A stretch of DNA of 9,628 bases from Oscillospiraceae bacterium (GTDB lineage: Bacteria > Bacillota_A > Clostridia > Oscillospirales > JAAYXM01), in contig JAFQVE010000336.1 of NCBI GenBank assembly GCA_017408185.1, positions 1-9,628 on the forward strand. The letters run 5' to 3'. A program made the translations under genes and the position numbers. Shown here one piece after another: positions 1 to 6,042 of this stretch (position 1 is the stretch's first letter; each line of letters begins with the position of its first letter). The notes beneath the pieces were generated by a model. The model did not search any database and was not told where the DNA came from. It saw only the letters and a list, made by a program, of their open reading frames with translations.

Positions 1-10
1 GTCTGTATTT

Positions 11-39
11 ATTATATGCTTAAAAGTCACCTTTGTCAA
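11..39 (-). promoter_or_regulatory. Consensus sigma-A promoter firing out of the left edge
   Basis: On the minus strand there is a perfect TTGACA (-35, plus-strand 34-39), a 17-nt spacer and a perfect TATAAT (-10, 11-16). No gene for it is in the window, so it would transcribe a gene to the left, divergent from the AraC-type regulator. Divergent placement is common for AraC regulators and their target operons, so the unseen gene may be a target. That link is inference; the promoter boxes are read directly. Confidence 0.75.
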
Positions 40-105
40 GAAAAATCAACCTTTTCATCTGCATCACCAATGTAAAATATTGCACGTTTTTTTCGGGATT
101 TGTGC

Positions 106-134
106 TTGATACGACGCTCTTTTTATGATAAAAT
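106..134 (+). promoter_or_regulatory. Sigma-A promoter of the AraC-type regulator
   Basis: TTGATA (106-111), a 17-nt spacer and TAAAAT (129-134) lie about 40 nt before the start codon at 175. Both boxes are one base off consensus. The region between this promoter and the divergent one at 11-39 (roughly 40-105) is AT-rich and is where operator sites for the regulator would be expected. I see no clear direct repeat there. Confidence 0.7.
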
Positions 135-174
135 AAAGTAAACTCGGTAAATTATCCGCAAGGAGGTGTCAGTT

Positions 175-1203
175 ATGTCAGAAAAAGTGATTATTCCCCG
201 GCTTCATAACGGAACTCAACCGGCGTTAAAGAGTACGGCATTTTCTCTTCGCATACAACCATTTCAGGTTCGCGTTAATGAGTTTTCGCGCGTCGGCGAA
301 TCTCACTGGCATGACTATACCCAGCTTTGGTACACCGTTTCCGGCTCGTATGACCAGGTAATAAACGGTGAGCGGGTACATATGACCCCCGGCAGCCTTG
401 CGCTGATTTTCCCGTTCACCACGCATTCCGTGGACACTTCCGCAACCACACCCGAGGAAACCCGCATTATCTGTATTTCCATATATGAGGATCTTTTCAG
501 CAAAAACATTATGCCGTTCCGCCCGCTTTCTTACGTATCTTCCGTTTTTGACAAGCTCCTGCTCACGCCGCTTATCAATCTTTCCGGCAAGGCGAGAGAG
601 CGCATGACAGAGCTTTTCGAAGACTGCTATGCAGAGTATGAGCGGCATTATGATATGCAGGAGAGAAAAATTTTCAACATCATTTCCAACATTTTTGAGC
701 TTCTTGCAATCAGCAGCAATTCAAAAATATCCGATGCAAAGCTTTTGCGTGCCCATGAACAATCTATTGTCATATCCGAGGCAGCCCGGTTTATCGGAGA
801 AAATGCAAAAGAGGCCATCCCGCTTGATGAAATCGCAAAGCTTACCTTTATGTCCAAGCGCTCATTTAATGACAAGTTTAAAAGCTGCACAGGACAAACC
901 TTTTATGATTTCTATATGCGTTCGCGAATGGTACACGTTATAAAGCTTCTCAGGTTTTCAAATAAATCTCTTTCCGAGATTGCGGACGAATGCGGCTTTT
1001 ATGACAGCGTTCACTTAAGCCACACTATAAAAAATATGTATGGCTTGTCCCCCGCAGAGCTGCGCGAGCAAATGCTTTTGAGAAGCGTTACATATGGAGA
1101 ACTGCTTCACGCAAAGCGTATGGAGCGTATCGGATGGATGAATATAAGCGATGAAAAGATCGACCTTTTCTATCGCGGTTCAATAGGCGAAAAGATATTT
1201 TAA
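175..1203 (+). CDS. AraC/XylS-family transcriptional regulator with N-terminal cupin domain
   Basis: This is a cytoplasmic DNA-binding regulator of the sugar-responsive AraC type. An in-frame GTG exists at 166, but it lies within the ribosome binding site AAGGAGG (160-166), so the ATG at 175 (8-nt spacing, 342 aa) is chosen. Residues about 25-110 form a cupin-like ligand-binding domain with a SHWHDYTQLWY segment and a PGSLALIFPFTTH segment, as in carbohydrate-sensing members. Residues about 198-298 carry the two helix-turn-helix units, IPLDEIAKLTFMSKRSF and KSLSEIADECGF, ending in the family-typical GLSPAELRE. A tail of about 45 residues follows. It has its own promoter and terminator and lies divergent to a strong promoter at the left edge. 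The usual mode is activation of a neighbouring sugar uptake or catabolic operon on ligand binding. The ligand cannot be read from sequence. The family call is firm and the targets are inferred. Confidence 0.93.
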   Translation: MSEKVIIPRLHNGTQPALKSTAFSLRIQPFQVRVNEFSRVGESHWHDYTQLWYTVSGSYDQVINGERVHMTPGSLALIFPFTTHSVDTSATTPEETRIICISIYEDLFSKNIMPFRPLSYVSSVFDKLLLTPLINLSGKARERMTELFEDCYAEYERHYDMQERKIFNIISNIFELLAISSNSKISDAKLLRAHEQSIVISEAARFIGENAKEAIPLDEIAKLTFMSKRSFNDKFKSCTGQTFYDFYMRSRMVHVIKLLRFSNKSLSEIADECGFYDSVHLSHTIKNMYGLSPAELREQMLLRSVTYGELLHAKRMERIGWMNISDEKIDLFYRGSIGEKIF

Positions 1204-1235
1204 AGCGCAGAAGAGCTTACTTTCTGCGCTTTTTT
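1202..1235 (+). terminator. Rho-independent terminator after the AraC-type gene
   Basis: An 11-bp perfect stem, AAAGCGCAGAA (1202-1212) with TTCTGCGCTTT (1222-1232), encloses a 9-nt loop and is followed by further T residues. The left arm overlaps the TAA stop codon at 1201-1203. The -35 box of the next gene begins four bases after the T run, so the two genes are separate transcription units. Confidence 0.85.
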
Positions 1236-1238
1236 ACA

Positions 1239-1267
1239 TTGCAAAGCACCAAGATATATGTTATAAT
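1239..1267 (+). promoter_or_regulatory. Sigma-A promoter of the TIM-barrel isomerase-like gene
   Basis: TTGCAA (1239-1244), a 17-nt spacer and a perfect TATAAT (1262-1267) lie about 30 nt upstream of the ATG at 1298. It sits directly behind the terminator of the preceding gene. Confidence 0.75.
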
Positions 1268-1297
1268 GCCTTCATATAACTTTTGGAGGTATTTTTT

Positions 1298-2107
1298 ATG
1301 CGAAAAATTGGTATAAGATATTACGATACAGATCTGACTGAAGAGAGCTTCCGCGCGATGCGCGACGGAGGGATGACTGCCGTTGAACTGTGCCTTGTGA
1401 AAGAGCCGGACAGTCTTGATTTTAAAAAGGTACGCACTCTTGCGGATACATACGGAATTGATATCTGGACAACGCATCTGCCGTTTCAGCGTGAGTGGTG
1501 TGTTGTTCAGCAGACTAAAGAAGAACGCGATTGGGCGTTTGATTTCCAGCTCAAGATGATCGAGCGCGCAACGGACATCGGCTGCACGCGCTTTGTTTCT
1601 CACCCGAGCTTTATAATAAAAGAAGAGTGGGACCGCGAGGAATGCCTCCGGCAGACTAAGGATGCGCATTTTTGTCTTGCGGAATTTGCGGCAGCGCGCG
1701 GAGCGGAAATTGCGGTTGAAAATATGATTCCCATATGCCTTGGTCGCACTGCAGACGAGCTTATGGATATAGTGAACGTAAACCCGAAGCTTCGCGTTTG
1801 CTTCGACACTAACCATCTGCTTCTCGATACTCATGATGAGTTTCTCGATAAAGTACGCGATAAGCTTATCACCGTACATATTAATGATTATGATTTCGTT
1901 AACGAGCGCCACTGGCTCGCCGGCGAGGGCAAGATTGATTGGGTGGCTCTTTATAAGAAGTTCTGTGAAGTGGGATACGAGGGGGCGTGGATATACGAGC
2001 TATCCCCCGGCAGTATAAACGACTTCAGAAGCCGCGAGCTCACCGTGCGTGATTTTTACAACAACGCTATGGAAATATTCTCCGGAAAACAACCGTCAAG
2101 AGTATAA
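1298..2107 (+). CDS. Sugar phosphate isomerase/epimerase-like TIM-barrel protein (AP-endonuclease-2 fold)
   Basis: This is a probable cytoplasmic metal-dependent sugar or cyclitol isomerase, epimerase or dehydratase of the xylose-isomerase-like superfamily. The ATG at 1298 follows TTTTGGAGG (1281-1289) at 8-nt spacing. An upstream TTG at 1283 overlaps that site and is rejected. The product is 269 aa, a normal single-domain length. Barrel-strand motifs appear in order: THLP (59-62), a RFVSHPS strand (98-104), IAVEN with a metal-ligand Glu (141), CFDTNH with Asp170 and His173, VHINDYD with His194, the GEGKIDW loop (209-215) and a terminal WIYEL with Glu234. Together these form the family's Glu/Asp/His/Glu metal site. 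Relatives include IolE, IolI, tagatose epimerase and hydroxypyruvate isomerase, and the exact substrate cannot be assigned. It follows the AraC-type regulator but has its own promoter, and is convergent with the solute-binding protein gene. Family call strong, substrate unknown. Confidence 0.9.
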   Translation: MRKIGIRYYDTDLTEESFRAMRDGGMTAVELCLVKEPDSLDFKKVRTLADTYGIDIWTTHLPFQREWCVVQQTKEERDWAFDFQLKMIERATDIGCTRFVSHPSFIIKEEWDREECLRQTKDAHFCLAEFAAARGAEIAVENMIPICLGRTADELMDIVNVNPKLRVCFDTNHLLLDTHDEFLDKVRDKLITVHINDYDFVNERHWLAGEGKIDWVALYKKFCEVGYEGAWIYELSPGSINDFRSRELTVRDFYNNAMEIFSGKQPSRV

Positions 2108-2120
2108 TAACAGACATAAA

Positions 2121-2155
2121 ACCGGCACTGCATTTTCGCAGTGCCGGTCATTTTT
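2121..2155. terminator. Bidirectional terminator between convergent genes
   Basis: A perfect 11-bp stem, ACCGGCACTGC (2121-2131) with GCAGTGCCGGT (2138-2148), has a 6-nt loop. CA then TTTTT follows on the plus strand, and TTTTATG follows on the minus strand. It lies between the stop codons of the isomerase-like gene (+) and the solute-binding protein gene (-) and can serve both. Confidence 0.9.
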
Positions 2156-2167
2156 ATACCGATATTC

Positions 2168-3730
2168 TTATTTGTAGTTCTGATATGCGTTGTCGTAGAT
2201 TGCAAGAATCTCGTCAATCGGCTGAGCGGCAAGCTCTTCCTGGAACTTATCCCACTCGGTAAGCGGGCGCTGACCGATAATGAACTTTGTAAGGTTCTCA
2301 TTTACCATTGTAGTAACAGAGGTATTCAGGTCAGAAAGCTGCTGTGACTCTGCAGATGAAAGCTGCATATAGCTTGTCGGATCAAGCTCCGGATATGTGT
2401 ACTCGAGAAGGAAGTCAGTTGTTGCTGCCTGCTCCTCAGAGATTGAAGCATCGATGGATTCCGGATCTACACGGAGATAAGCACCGATTGTCTGGAAGCC
2501 GTAAAGAAGCCTTGCATTGTCGCCTTCATTCGGGAGGATATACTGCTTCTTACCGTCAACAACCTCGTACGTCTCGCCTTCCTTACCCCAGCTGATAAGC
2601 TCGCATCCTTCATCGGAATAGAACCAGTTGAGATAACGCATTGCGTTTGCGATGGATGCTGCATCACCGGTGTTCGGAACACCAAAGCCCATCGGGTCGT
2701 TGTTGTACTTGTTAAGCATATTAACGCCAATGCCGTTTGTGGATTTCGGCGGCATCATTGCAGCGATTGTGTATTCCGGATTGTTTGCACGTGCGATGTT
2801 GTTGAAGAAGTCAATACGTACCTGATACTCCGGCATAATGAAGCCGCGGTCGGTAGTTACAAGCTCTTGCCATGAGGAAGCGTTGATTGTGATGAAGTCT
2901 GCCGGGATAAGCTTCTCATTTACCATCTTGTTAAGGAAGGTAACAATTTCAAGCATAATCTCGCTCTCGGTAACGCCATAGCACCATTTTTCGTTTTCGA
3001 AATCATAGTATGCACCGAAGCGGAAGTTCGGCTTGAAGGATGAACCGATAACGTTGATGTTGTTAAGCCCCGATCTCATGCAGAACGGGAAGGAATCGGG
3101 ATAGAGTTCTTTAAGCTTCTTTGAAACGGTGTAAAGCTCGTCGATTGTCTCGGGAGTCTTAAGCCCGTGCTTATCAAAGATGTCCTTACGGTAGAGCCAG
3201 CCGCGAAGGTTTGTTGCACGCTCCATACCGTAGATGGGAGCGTAATAAACCTTGCCGTCTGCTGCGCGGCGGGTGTTGCGCATCCACTGCTGATCCTCCG
3301 GAAGAGAATCCCAGAACTTGTTGTAGTCCGGAAGGAATTCTTCGTAATCATCAAGCGGAAGGAATGCGCCCTGCTCGCAGTAGTCCGCAAACGTTCCGGG
3401 CTTGCCCTGGAAGCCGAACACATCCGGGAGAGAATCCGGAGCTGCCATTGTGAGAGAGAACTTTGTTCCGAAGTCTGAAGACGGAACAGCGTTTACGTTG
3501 ATTGTGCCGCCGATTGCCTCTTCGATGTACTCCCATACCTTCCAGTTTTCGTCATACGGCCAGGAAGCATGGCTTGCGATGGTGACGTCAAGAACTGCGT
3601 CATCCGGGATTTGTTTACCCTCGGGGATGTCATACGAGACTTCGCCGCTGACACCGCCGTTTCCGCCGCCGCATGCGCAGAGAGCGAAAACCATTACGAG
3701 CGCGAGGATAAGTGCTGTGATTTTTTTCAT
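2168..3730 (-). CDS. Carbohydrate ABC transporter solute-binding lipoprotein (LplA/YtcQ-like extracellular family)
   Basis: This 520-residue protein starts with a lipoprotein signal: a KK n-region, a hydrophobic stretch and the lipobox LCAC, with the acylated cysteine at residue 20. It should be anchored outside the membrane and deliver a sugar or oligosaccharide to an ABC importer. A flexible Gly/Ser linker follows. Family marks include TIASHASWPYDENW (50-63), a LPDVFGF segment (101-107), a LYRKDIFDKHGLKTPETIDE type motif (179-198) and Trp/Tyr-rich ligand-cleft regions. The length matches the large 500-560-residue LplA/YtcQ-like group, whose members often bind oligosaccharides. The start is fixed by AAGGAGG about 8 nt upstream and by a perfect consensus promoter. 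It is monocistronic and ends at a terminator, with no permease or ATPase gene nearby, so its partners must lie elsewhere. The substrate is unknown. Confidence 0.92.
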   Translation of the reverse strand: MKKITALILALVMVFALCACGGGNGGVSGEVSYDIPEGKQIPDDAVLDVTIASHASWPYDENWKVWEYIEEAIGGTINVNAVPSSDFGTKFSLTMAAPDSLPDVFGFQGKPGTFADYCEQGAFLPLDDYEEFLPDYNKFWDSLPEDQQWMRNTRRAADGKVYYAPIYGMERATNLRGWLYRKDIFDKHGLKTPETIDELYTVSKKLKELYPDSFPFCMRSGLNNINVIGSSFKPNFRFGAYYDFENEKWCYGVTESEIMLEIVTFLNKMVNEKLIPADFITINASSWQELVTTDRGFIMPEYQVRIDFFNNIARANNPEYTIAAMMPPKSTNGIGVNMLNKYNNDPMGFGVPNTGDAASIANAMRYLNWFYSDEGCELISWGKEGETYEVVDGKKQYILPNEGDNARLLYGFQTIGAYLRVDPESIDASISEEQAATTDFLLEYTYPELDPTSYMQLSSAESQQLSDLNTSVTTMVNENLTKFIIGQRPLTEWDKFQEELAAQPIDEILAIYDNAYQNYK

Positions 3731-3751
3731 GTGTGTTTCCTCCTTATTTTT

Positions 3752-3765
3752 CGCGGGTTACCGCG
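3752..3765 (-). repeat. GC-rich leader dyad upstream of the lipoprotein ribosome binding site
   Basis: CGCGGTAACCCGCG (minus strand) has 5-bp arms and sits in the predicted 5' leader of the solute-binding protein mRNA, just before the ribosome binding site. It contrasts with its AT-rich surroundings. It could be a small leader hairpin or a repressor site downstream of the transcription start. On the plus strand it is followed by six T residues, but no plus-strand gene ends here, so a terminator role is unlikely. Confidence 0.35.
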
Positions 3766-3781
3766 TTTTTTAACGTATATA

Positions 3782-3810
3782 ATTATACCCGACAGACAAA
3801 GAAATGTCAA
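3782..3810 (-). promoter_or_regulatory. Perfect consensus sigma-A promoter of the solute-binding protein gene
   Basis: On the minus strand TTGACA (plus 3805-3810), a 17-nt spacer and TATAAT (plus 3782-3787) match consensus at all twelve positions. The expected transcription start is about 45 nt before the ATG. Such a strong core promoter suggests high expression or repressor control. Confidence 0.85.
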
Positions 3811-3828
3811 CGAAAATATGAAAATTCT

Positions 3829-3849
3829 GTAATATAATTTCAATATTAC
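3829..3849. repeat. Inverted repeat between divergent promoters, candidate operator
   Basis: GTAATAT (3829-3835) and ATATTAC (3843-3849) are perfect inverted 7-mers separated by 7 nt. They lie 18 bp upstream of the -35 box of the solute-binding protein promoter and 34 bp upstream of the ylmH -35 box. The position suits an activator or repressor site for the solute-binding protein gene. AT-rich DNA makes chance inverted repeats fairly common, so confidence is limited. Confidence 0.35.
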
Positions 3850-3883
3850 GACATTTTTGAAAGCACCTTATTTTGTTATTTAG

Positions 3884-3912
3884 TTGCCAAATTTATCAAA
3901 ATATGCTAAAAT
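3884..3912 (+). promoter_or_regulatory. Sigma-A promoter of ylmH
   Basis: TTGCCA (3884-3889), a 17-nt spacer and TAAAAT (3907-3912) lie 36 nt upstream of the start codon. The ribosome binding site GGGAG (3932-3936) is about 12 nt from the ATG, a long spacing. Confidence 0.65.
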
Positions 3913-3948
3913 AGGAACACAAATATCTTATGGGAGTTTTAATTATCC

Positions 3949-4698
3949 ATGGAACAGGAATTACAAAAAAGACTATGCGATTTAGCAGATAATACAGCCC
4001 GGACAAACCGGCAAAGCTCCACCGCATTCCTCACTCCGGCTGAAAGCGCCGAAGCAATGAAATTCTGCCGCGCCCGCCACGATGTAGCTTATCTTTTTTC
4101 AGGTGGCTTTGACGGCGCAGAAAGAATGCGGCTGTTCTTTCTGCCCGACTATATCTCCGCTGAGGATTTTCCGCTTGATGAGAACATAACGGCAATTCAC
4201 GCAAAATGTCCGTTCGGAAACCCGTCACACCGCGACTGGCTCGGCTCGCTTATGGGGCTTGGCATCAAGCGCGAGACCGTCGGAGATATCTTATCGCTCG
4301 GTGACGAAGGATATATCCTCTGTACACCGCAGGTCGCCGGTTTTATATGCGACAATCTTACAAAAATCGGCAGATTCGGCGTAAAATGCCAAACAGTCCC
4401 GCTCTCCGACATCCGCGTTCCCGAGCCTGTCTTTGATGTTGTATCGGGAACAGTGGCATCGCTTCGCGCCGATACCGTTCTTTCCCTTGCATTCGGAATA
4501 TCGCGGACAAAGGCGGCAGAGCTTATCCGTGACGGAAAATTCTCACTTGACCACATTGAAGAGACAAGCCCCTCCTGCGAAATATGTGAGGGCGCACTGC
4601 TCTCCCTTCGCGGATACGGCAGAGCACGGCTTGCCGGTATCGGCGGCATGAGCAAAAAAGGGCGTCAATTTATTGAAATACACGTGTTTTCGTCTTAA
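3949..4698 (+). CDS. ylmH: YlmH-family S4-domain RNA-binding protein
   Basis: This 249-residue cytoplasmic protein matches the YlmH family along its full length. The N-terminal region holds a YLFSGGFDGAERMRLFFLPDY segment (about 48-68), and the central HRDWLGSLMGLGIKRETVGDI segment (about 94-114) is the family signature. The C-terminal S4 domain (about 174-236) reads ADTVLSLAFGISRTKAAELI and ends in GRARLAGIGGMSKKGR, the usual RNA-contacting part. In Bacillus YlmH is encoded beside cell-division genes and has been linked to ribosome-associated quality control on peptidyl-tRNA-bearing 50S subunits. That role comes from the family, not from this sequence. The gene usually lies in the sepF-ylmG-ylmH-divIVA string; here it stands alone with its own promoter and terminator, flanked by transport genes. 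The ATG at 3949 is the first plausible start after the ribosome binding site. Confidence 0.92.
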   Translation: MEQELQKRLCDLADNTARTNRQSSTAFLTPAESAEAMKFCRARHDVAYLFSGGFDGAERMRLFFLPDYISAEDFPLDENITAIHAKCPFGNPSHRDWLGSLMGLGIKRETVGDILSLGDEGYILCTPQVAGFICDNLTKIGRFGVKCQTVPLSDIRVPEPVFDVVSGTVASLRADTVLSLAFGISRTKAAELIRDGKFSLDHIEETSPSCEICEGALLSLRGYGRARLAGIGGMSKKGRQFIEIHVFSS

Positions 4699-4700
4699 AC

Positions 4701-4734
4701 AGCAAAAGCCTTCCCCGCCGGGAAGGCTTTTGCT
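4701..4734. terminator. Strong bidirectional terminator between ylmH and the MFS gene
   Basis: A perfect 15-bp stem, AGCAAAAGCCTTCCC (4701-4715) with GGGAAGGCTTTTGCT (4720-4734), has a 4-nt loop. The GC-rich core is flanked by A and T runs, so it reads as a terminator in both directions. Its right arm overlaps the TAG stop codon of the MFS gene (4733-4735). Confidence 0.92.
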
Positions 4735-5944
4735 ATTTAACGGCTGCTTTTGTCTTAATCGTCGCGGCGTAAGCACTGTTGCAGAGTCCGAGGAATGCGG
4801 AGATTATGAAGAGAAGCTCTATACCAAGCGTCTGCCATATCCACCCGCCGAAAAGCGCGATGAAGATAGTTATAACGTGGTTTATCGACACGCCAGTCGA
4901 TATCGTTGCCTTTACCTCTTCTTCACTATCAGACAAATCCCTGACATAAACATTCGACGCCATTGACGCAAGCGAAATTATTGCATCAAGCACGTAATTT
5001 ATACAGCATATTATAAATGCAATATTTGTCGGGAAAATTCTGTGTGCAAAGCCGTAGAAGAAGCACACTGCCACGAGAATGAGCGTATCTGCAACCATAA
5101 CTGCCTTATATCCGATTCTGTCAATAATACGCCCGACAACCGGAGATGCGAAGAAGCACGCGATTGCAGAAACAGCGAAGAGAAGGCTTATCGTTGCGGC
5201 ATTTGCACCGTAGTGGAGAATGAGCACATACGGTCCGAAGGTAAGGAAAACCTGCTTGCGGGCACCGTAAAACATTTCGAGCATATAGTATTTGGTATAC
5301 TTTTTATGGAAGTAAAAGCGTCGCTTGTTTTTATCGGTTTCGCTTTTTCCGAAAATGCGGAATGAAAATGCAACGCCCACCGCCGCAAGAACAGCCGCCA
5401 CCCAGAAAAACGCCGTATACGCTCCCCGGCCCGAAAAAGCGAGAAATGCAGGGATTATCACGAGATACCCGAAAAGCGTTCCTATCTGATTAACCGAGGT
5501 CTGCGCACCCAGTGCCGCCCCACCGCATCCCGGTGCGGCGTATTTGAGCGAAAGCGTGCTTTTCATTCCTATCTGCATATGCTCACCGACAGAATATATG
5601 CATATGGCAAGAATTGCAAGAACCTTAGTCGGCGGAAGAATTGCATGCATCGCCATTCCTCCGAGCATAATCACAGCGCCCGCCTTATAAATCGTTTCCG
5701 CAGACAGCATATAAAACGCCGCAAGGATGAATATAAGAAGAATTCCGGGAAGCTCTCGGAAAAACTCGGTTACACCTCTGTCCATCTCACCCATTTTAAC
5801 AATTTCAGCAAGGAAGTTGTCAAGCATTCCCTTATACAGGCCGTAAGATATACCCGTAATAAGAACGGACAGCAAAAACATACGGAACGGAGTGTTCTCT
5901 GCAAAGACTCCCTTTATTTTCAGAACTGACAGCTTGTTTTTCAT
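4733..5944 (-). CDS. Major facilitator superfamily (MFS) transporter
   Basis: This 403-residue integral membrane protein has about 12 hydrophobic segments in two halves, separated by a basic central loop (about 200-217, KSETDKNKRRFYFHKKYTK region). The MFS signature GRIIDRIGYK (271-280) is in the second half, between predicted helices 8 and 9. The matching loop 2-3 in the first half does not carry the G-x-x-x-D-R-x-G motif. It instead reads RGVTEFFRELPG (56-67), which seems to replace it. The start follows GAGGT (about 5952-5956) and a good promoter. It is transcribed in the same direction as the aminotransferase upstream, but from its own promoter that shares an 11-base spacer word with that gene's promoter, so co-regulation is likely. 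The cargo is unknown; a sugar-related compound fits the neighbourhood. Fold call firm, direction of transport not readable. Confidence 0.88.
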   Translation of the reverse strand: MKNKLSVLKIKGVFAENTPFRMFLLSVLITGISYGLYKGMLDNFLAEIVKMGEMDRGVTEFFRELPGILLIFILAAFYMLSAETIYKAGAVIMLGGMAMHAILPPTKVLAILAICIYSVGEHMQIGMKSTLSLKYAAPGCGGAALGAQTSVNQIGTLFGYLVIIPAFLAFSGRGAYTAFFWVAAVLAAVGVAFSFRIFGKSETDKNKRRFYFHKKYTKYYMLEMFYGARKQVFLTFGPYVLILHYGANAATISLLFAVSAIACFFASPVVGRIIDRIGYKAVMVADTLILVAVCFFYGFAHRIFPTNIAFIICCINYVLDAIISLASMASNVYVRDLSDSEEEVKATISTGVSINHVITIFIALFGGWIWQTLGIELLFIISAFLGLCNSAYAATIKTKAAVK

Positions 5945-5979
5945 AACTTTACCTCATAACTTTGTCTTTTTCGGATAAT

Positions 5980-6008
5980 ATAATAGCACAAAAGCTTACA
6001 CATTTCAA
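5980..6008 (-). promoter_or_regulatory. Sigma-A promoter of the MFS gene with operator-like spacer
   Basis: On the minus strand TTGAAA (plus 6003-6008), a 17-nt spacer (5986-6002) and TATTAT (plus 5980-5985) form a good promoter about 30 nt before the ATG at 5944. The spacer contains GTAAGCTTTTG starting at its fourth base, exactly as in the aminotransferase promoter. Confidence 0.75.
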
Positions 6009-6028
6009 CATATGCGTAAGCTTTTGTG
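5987..6028. repeat. 13-bp inverted repeat: candidate operator and aminotransferase terminator hairpin
   Basis: CACAAAAGCTTAC (5987-5999) and GTAAGCTTTTGTG (6016-6028) are perfect inverted 13-mers separated by 16 nt. The repeat begins 14 bp after the aminotransferase stop codon, with A-rich sequence before and a T/A-rich run after it on the minus strand, so it may end that transcript. It also surrounds the -35 box of the MFS promoter, with one arm inside the promoter spacer. It can therefore act as DNA (paired protein-binding sites), as RNA (terminator), or both. Confidence 0.65.
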
Positions 6029-6042
6029 TTAACTTTTTTCTT

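Noticed and set aside
71..84. Imperfect dyad TGTAAAATATTGCA in the regulator's upstream region
   Set aside because: Only five of seven positions pair and the region is AT-rich; not enough to call an operator.
166..174. GTG start three codons upstream for the AraC-type gene
   Set aside because: The GTG overlaps the AAGGAGG ribosome binding site; the ATG at 175 has correct spacing.
829..846. Further copy of the operator-like word (CAAAGCTTACC) inside the AraC-type gene
   Set aside because: It is within conserved coding sequence (the AKLT part of the helix-turn-helix), has a one-base deletion relative to the word, and is not at a promoter.
1217..1912. 231-aa open frame on the minus strand opposite the TIM-barrel gene
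   Set aside because: Composition shows no family motif, no ribosome binding site precedes it, and it lies antisense to a clearly conserved gene with intact metal-site motifs.
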